Shown here: positions 15,567-18,502 of the stretch, piece after piece
Layout: each line of letters begins with the position of its first letter
Numbering within the stretch: position 1 is the stretch's first letter
NCBI GenBank assembly: GCA_031256755.1
Contig: JAIRPZ010000037.1
Location: 1 to 18,502, forward strand
Direction: 5' to 3'
Length of the DNA stretch: 18,502 bases
Source of the DNA: Planctomycetaceae bacterium
Lineage (GTDB): Bacteria; Planctomycetota; Planctomycetia; Pirellulales; Thermoguttaceae
Notes under the pieces: generated by a model
What the model was told of the DNA's origin: nothing
What the model saw: the letters and a program-made list of their open reading frames with translations, nothing else
Databases searched by the model: none
Position numbers and translations under genes: made by a program

Positions 15567-17912
15567 TCACTCCCGCGGATTCCGATTCGTCCACAAGTCG
15601 ATCTGCTTCATCAGGTTGACCGGATCAATCGGTTTGCTGCAATAAGCGTCCATTCCGCAGTCGAAACAGTTCTGCACATCTTCTTTCGTTGCATTGGCTG
15701 TTAAGGCAATAATCGGAGTCCGCTCCTGACCGCGTTCCAGTTCCCACTTGCGGATCAAATCGGTGGCTTCAAAACCGTCCATCTCCGGCATTTGGCAGTC
15801 CATCAGCACTGCATCGTAATTCTGCTTCTGCACCATCACACACGCCTCATAACCGTTATTCGCCAAATCGCACGTACAGCCGGCTCCTTGCAGTAAGTTC
15901 TTGGCAACAATCTGATTGATCTTGTTATCTTCGACAATCAAAATATGCAGTGTCCGGTTCCGGGCAAGCGGCAACAAGATTGCTGCCGTCTCCCGCCGCC
16001 TCATTTGTTTGATTTCTCTGCGTTTGATCAGCGTTGCATGACTTTCCAACGCCCGCGGATCCATCACGCCGGACTGATGTCCTATCTGCTGATCCTGCGC
16101 ATAAAACCGGTTCATCAGCGCATCGAACAATGCCGAAGTACACACCGGTTTACTGATCGCTTCACAATAATCTTCCGGCAGAAATGATAAGTCCGTTTCT
16201 TCCGAAATGACTTTGAGCAAAACCATCTGCGGAAGCGGAATGTTTTTTTCGTTGACCGCTGCCGCAAATTGTTTCATAAACTTAATTCCCGACATATCGG
16301 CAAGCGTGCTGTCCACAATCAGCAATTCATAACGTTCTTCTTTGCCGATGATCCGCTCCGCCGCTTCGGCAGCGGAATCGCAAAGCGTACATTCGACCCC
16401 CCAATCGTTCAACTGTTTTTGCAGCGTGTGTTTTTGCGAAGAGTTATCATCAATAATCATGACTTTCCGTCCGCGTATGTTGTACTTCGTTCCTGCGTCC
16501 CAATACACCAGCGCATCGCAGAGACCTTCTTTATGGTACGGACAGTTAGGAATGTGCAAACATGCCGGCGATCCTTTTTGCAAACAGTTGAGGATTTCCT
16601 TTTCTACTTTGAACGGAATGGTGAACCAGAAGACCGAACCTTTTCCTTCTTCGCTTTCTACGCCGATTTCCCCGTGCATCATGTGGACGAGTTTCATTGA
16701 AATGGCTAAACCGAGTCCGGTACCGCCGTAGGTGCGTCTTGTGGAGGAATCAACTTGCGAAAACGCTTTGAAAAGCCGGTTGATTCGGTTTTTCGGAATC
16801 CCGATACCGGTATCATGGACATTGAAGCGGATCAGAATGCCGTCATCGCTGTAGGACTCCGGGATAATTTCGATGCGGACTCCTCCATGTTCGGTGAATT
16901 TGACAGCGTTTCCTGCCAGATTGAGGAGAATTTGCCGCAAGCGTCCGGCATCTCCCAGAACGATTCGGGGCAAAGCCCAACTTAAAAAGAGGTTCAGTTC
17001 AAGATTCCGATCCTGCGACCGGGAAGCGAGTAAGCCGAGAACCGATTCCGCTGTTGCCAGCAAATCGAATTTTTCATTGTCAACGTCTAATTTACCGGCT
17101 TCAATCTTTGAAAAATCCAAAATATCATTGATCAAAAACAGCAGGGACTTTCCTGCATCGTTGATTAACTGGGCGTATTCAAATTGTTTAGCCGTCAAAT
17201 CCGTTTCCAAAAGCAGGTCGGATAATCCGATTACGCCGTTGAGCGGTGTGCGGATTTCATGGCTCATTTGAGCGAGAAACATACTTTTTGCTTTATTGGC
17301 ATTTTCCGCTTCGGTGATGGCTTTTTTCAGTGATTCGGCGTGCCGTTTCCGTTCAAAAAGACCGGCAACTCCGTTGGCAAAAAGGGTTAATTGCTTGACA
17401 TCCATCTCATTGTAAGGATCCTTTTTATTACCGACTCCGAAAATACCGACGGGTTGTTCGCCGATTATAATCGGCAGGTTCATGTGAGAACGGACGTGAA
17501 AATGTCCGCTTGGAAACGCTCTGTTGCCCGGCAGCGCGTCAAAATCATCGTGAATAACCGCTTCTTTTTTGCGGAGACATTCGGTCAGCGAGGGAGCGAG
17601 AATGTGCGGACTGCCGTCCGGCGTGAAAGTCGGCAAGGTGCAATCAAAAGTATTGCCTTCAAAGATTGCCCGAAACGGGATGTCTGCGCCGGTATTTTCA
17701 AGGAGAACAAGGTATCCTGCGGTGCTTTCGGTCAAACACACTCCGGCACGGATTGCATGATCGATGATTTCCTGATCGCTCCGGTCGGTCATTTGGATCA
17801 GTTCAAGAACGGCAGAGAGCCGGTACTGATCCCGCTGTAATTCGTGAACCATTCGTTCCTGCCCGTCAAGAGCACACAAAGGGACATTTTGATCGTTGCT
17901 TGCCGTGTTCAT
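15567..17912 (-). CDS. Hybrid sensor histidine kinase: GAF, HisKA, HATPase, two receiver domains
   Basis: A soluble hybrid kinase of 781 residues with no membrane segment. Residues about 30-187 are a GAF-like sensor, followed by a coiled linker (187-212). HisKA has phospho-acceptor H218 in M-S-H-E-I-R-T-P-L-N. HATPase has the N box N335 (N-L-A-G-N-A-V-K-F-T), D367-T-G-I-G-I and G396-G-T-G-L-G-L. The first receiver (about 483-600) has D488/D489, D534 and K588. The second (about 656-775) has E661-D662, D705 in L-M-D-C-Q-M-P-E-M-D-G, T738 and K760. Both receivers look competent for phosphotransfer. No Hpt or output domain is present, so a separate partner is likely. Between HATPase and REC1 is a Cys-rich insert (C443, C451, C457, C465). 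ATG 17912 has AGGGG seven bases upstream. rpsT lies 66 bases upstream on the same strand, so co-transcription is possible. The ligand of the GAF domain is unknown. Confidence 0.92.
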   Translation of the reverse strand: MNTASNDQNVPLCALDGQERMVHELQRDQYRLSAVLELIQMTDRSDQEIIDHAIRAGVCLTESTAGYLVLLENTGADIPFRAIFEGNTFDCTLPTFTPDGSPHILAPSLTECLRKKEAVIHDDFDALPGNRAFPSGHFHVRSHMNLPIIIGEQPVGIFGVGNKKDPYNEMDVKQLTLFANGVAGLFERKRHAESLKKAITEAENANKAKSMFLAQMSHEIRTPLNGVIGLSDLLLETDLTAKQFEYAQLINDAGKSLLFLINDILDFSKIEAGKLDVDNEKFDLLATAESVLGLLASRSQDRNLELNLFLSWALPRIVLGDAGRLRQILLNLAGNAVKFTEHGGVRIEIIPESYSDDGILIRFNVHDTGIGIPKNRINRLFKAFSQVDSSTRRTYGGTGLGLAISMKLVHMMHGEIGVESEEGKGSVFWFTIPFKVEKEILNCLQKGSPACLHIPNCPYHKEGLCDALVYWDAGTKYNIRGRKVMIIDDNSSQKHTLQKQLNDWGVECTLCDSAAEAAERIIGKEERYELLIVDSTLADMSGIKFMKQFAAAVNEKNIPLPQMVLLKVISEETDLSFLPEDYCEAISKPVCTSALFDALMNRFYAQDQQIGHQSGVMDPRALESHATLIKRREIKQMRRRETAAILLPLARNRTLHILIVEDNKINQIVAKNLLQGAGCTCDLANNGYEACVMVQKQNYDAVLMDCQMPEMDGFEATDLIRKWELERGQERTPIIALTANATKEDVQNCFDCGMDAYCSKPIDPVNLMKQIDLWTNRNPRE

Positions 17913-17919
17913 TGTCAGT

Positions 17920-17943
17920 CCCCTTGTCCCCCTCCACCCCTCC
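17920..17943 (-). promoter_or_regulatory. G-rich leader over the kinase ribosome-binding site
   Basis: On the minus strand the 24 bases upstream of the kinase start contain G runs of 2, 4, 2, 5 and 4. The last run is the ribosome-binding site (AGGGG, seven bases from the ATG). The run lengths could permit a two-tier or bulged RNA G-quadruplex that hides the ribosome-binding site; this is inference. Confidence 0.4.
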
Positions 17944-17972
17944 GACGGATGCCTGCCGACATTGCTGCTCTT

Positions 17973-17987
17973 GCCGCGTTATGCGGC
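17973..17987 (-). other. Short hairpin spanning the rpsT stop codon
   Basis: On the minus strand GCCGC and GCGGC pair around the loop ATAAC, which contains the TAA stop of rpsT. No T-run follows, so transcription may continue into the kinase gene; the hairpin could instead protect the 3' end of an rpsT message. Confidence 0.3.
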
Positions 17988-18263
17988 TGCTTTCGCTTTC
18001 TCCTTCATTTTTCGGATCATTGCTGAAAGGCGGGATTTTTTGCGTGCGGCAGCGTTTTTGTGAATAATCCGTTTCGCCCCTGCCTGATCGAGGGACTTAA
18101 CGGCTTCCCGGAACAGTTTTTCTGCATCCTCGACATTTCCGGCTTGAACGGACTTAATAACGTTTTTGCAGCGGTTGCGGATGAACGACCGGCTTGAGCG
18201 GTTCCGATCCCGGGTGGCGATATTCTGACGAAGACGTTTTTTTGCGCTGGCTATATTAGGCAT
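17979..18263 (-). CDS. rpsT: 30S ribosomal protein S20
   Basis: Small, very basic protein of 94 residues that binds 16S rRNA in the body of the small subunit. The start M-P-N-I-A-S-A-K-K-R-L-R-Q-N is the S20 signature. R-N-R-S-S-R-S, the middle A-K-R-I-I-H-K-N-A-A-A-R-K-K-S-R-L and the Lys/Ala-rich tail agree with the family, as does the length. The open frame extends 18 codons further upstream to 18317, but the S20 signature sets the ATG at 18263. No strong Shine-Dalgarno is visible before it; a short hairpin occupies that region. The hybrid kinase follows 66 bases downstream on the same strand. Confidence 0.96.
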   Translation of the reverse strand: MPNIASAKKRLRQNIATRDRNRSSRSFIRNRCKNVIKSVQAGNVEDAEKLFREAVKSLDQAGAKRIIHKNAAARKKSRLSAMIRKMKEKAKAAA

Positions 18264-18270
18264 AATTTTG

Positions 18271-18283
18271 CGGCATAATGCCG
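18271..18283 (-). other. Hairpin immediately upstream of the rpsT start
   Basis: CGGCAT and ATGCCG form a perfect 6-bp inverted repeat around one base, 8-20 bases upstream of the rpsT ATG, where a ribosome-binding site would normally lie. It may affect initiation; S20 is known to regulate its own translation in E. coli, but nothing here shows the same mechanism. Confidence 0.35.
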
Positions 18284-18339
18284 AATGAAAAGTTCTTCCG
18301 GCGGCTTTTATTTTCAAGCCCCCTACAGTCCTGCATTGA

Positions 18340-18348
18340 ATTGTACCA
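18340..18348 (-). promoter_or_regulatory. Putative extended -10 promoter of rpsT
   Basis: Read on the minus strand the site is TGGTACAAT, an extended -10 element (TGn followed by TACAAT), about 75 bases upstream of the rpsT start. The -35 region (around 18362-18368) is a poor match, as is common when an extended -10 is present. Confidence 0.45.
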
Positions 18349-18429
18349 CAAATCCGAAAAAGGAAAAGGGCGGGTAAGGACGGGCGTGAAAACGCCTCTG
18401 AACAGGGGATTTGTTGATAACATTTACTC

Positions 18430-18459
18430 TTGTTTCCCTATTTGTTTTTCCGGTACAAT
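18430..18459 (+). promoter_or_regulatory. Possible plus-strand promoter reading out of the window
   Basis: TTGTTT at 18430-18435 and TACAAT at 18454-18459 are 18 bases apart. The -35 sequence is the same as at the cbiM promoter. It would drive a gene beyond the right edge, divergent from rpsT. The 239 bases from 18264 to the window end otherwise show only a GGCGT-GAAA-ACGCC hairpin (18383-18396) and no convincing gene. Confidence 0.3.
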
Positions 18460-18502
18460 TTTGAGGGGATTGTCTTAAACCAGTTGTCTTGCTATTTTTT
18501 CT

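Noticed and set aside
18278..18478. 66-codon plus-strand frame upstream of rpsT
   Set aside because: It covers the rpsT promoter and leader and has no recognisable features or ribosome-binding site.

Overview
The window looks like a chromosomal segment from a member of the Planctomycetota, probably a Pirellulales-type lineage. The main reason is the gene cut by the left edge. It encodes a planctomycete-style DUF1559 prepilin-like protein, with a classic FTLVELLVVIAIIG segment followed by a Q-A-A-R-A-A-A-R-R-M-Q-C-S-N-N block. Two secreted or membrane proteins of unknown function in the middle have the look of planctomycete lineage-specific proteins. Start sites often lack a clear Shine-Dalgarno sequence. 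I see no tRNA, rRNA, CRISPR array, insertion sequence or phage gene.

Layout. Minus strand, cut by the left edge to 363: prepilin-like protein whose N-terminal leader is interrupted by an 11-G run. From 364 to 651: divergent intergenic region with two perfect hairpins and a good sigma70-type promoter. Plus strand 652-1545: CbiM/NikM-type cobalt/nickel ECF substrate-binding membrane protein with a C-terminal PDGL segment. From 1546 to 1676: a nested inverted repeat. Plus 1677-2852: secreted conserved protein of unknown function. Plus 3072-13637: one giant ORF of 3,521 residues that fills 57% of the window. Plus 13726-15543: CPA2-type K+/H+ (KefB/KefC-like) antiporter with an NAD-binding RCK domain. 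Minus 15567-17912: soluble hybrid histidine kinase (GAF-HisKA-HATPase-REC-REC), stop-to-stop convergent with the antiporter. Minus 17979-18263: ribosomal protein S20, directly upstream of the kinase on the same strand.

The most interesting object is the giant ORF. By eye it is three consecutive paralogous membrane proteins read as one chain. Each unit has a signal-peptide-like hydrophobic segment with a small-residue cleavage site, a (Y/I)-x-P...F helix motif, about 1,000 residues of beta-rich extracytoplasmic sequence with a recurring L/M-P turn motif, and a cluster of transmembrane helices. The period is about 1,100-1,180 residues. The two internal signal-like segments suggest either a stable multi-pass protein with three large periplasmic regions, or a polyprotein cut by signal peptidase. 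I do not recognise its function.

Functional coupling between the genes is not obvious. The kinase may be co-transcribed with rpsT. The metal-uptake gene stands alone without its CbiQ/CbiO partners. The prepilin-like gene has a homopolymer that could switch its start codon and frame.
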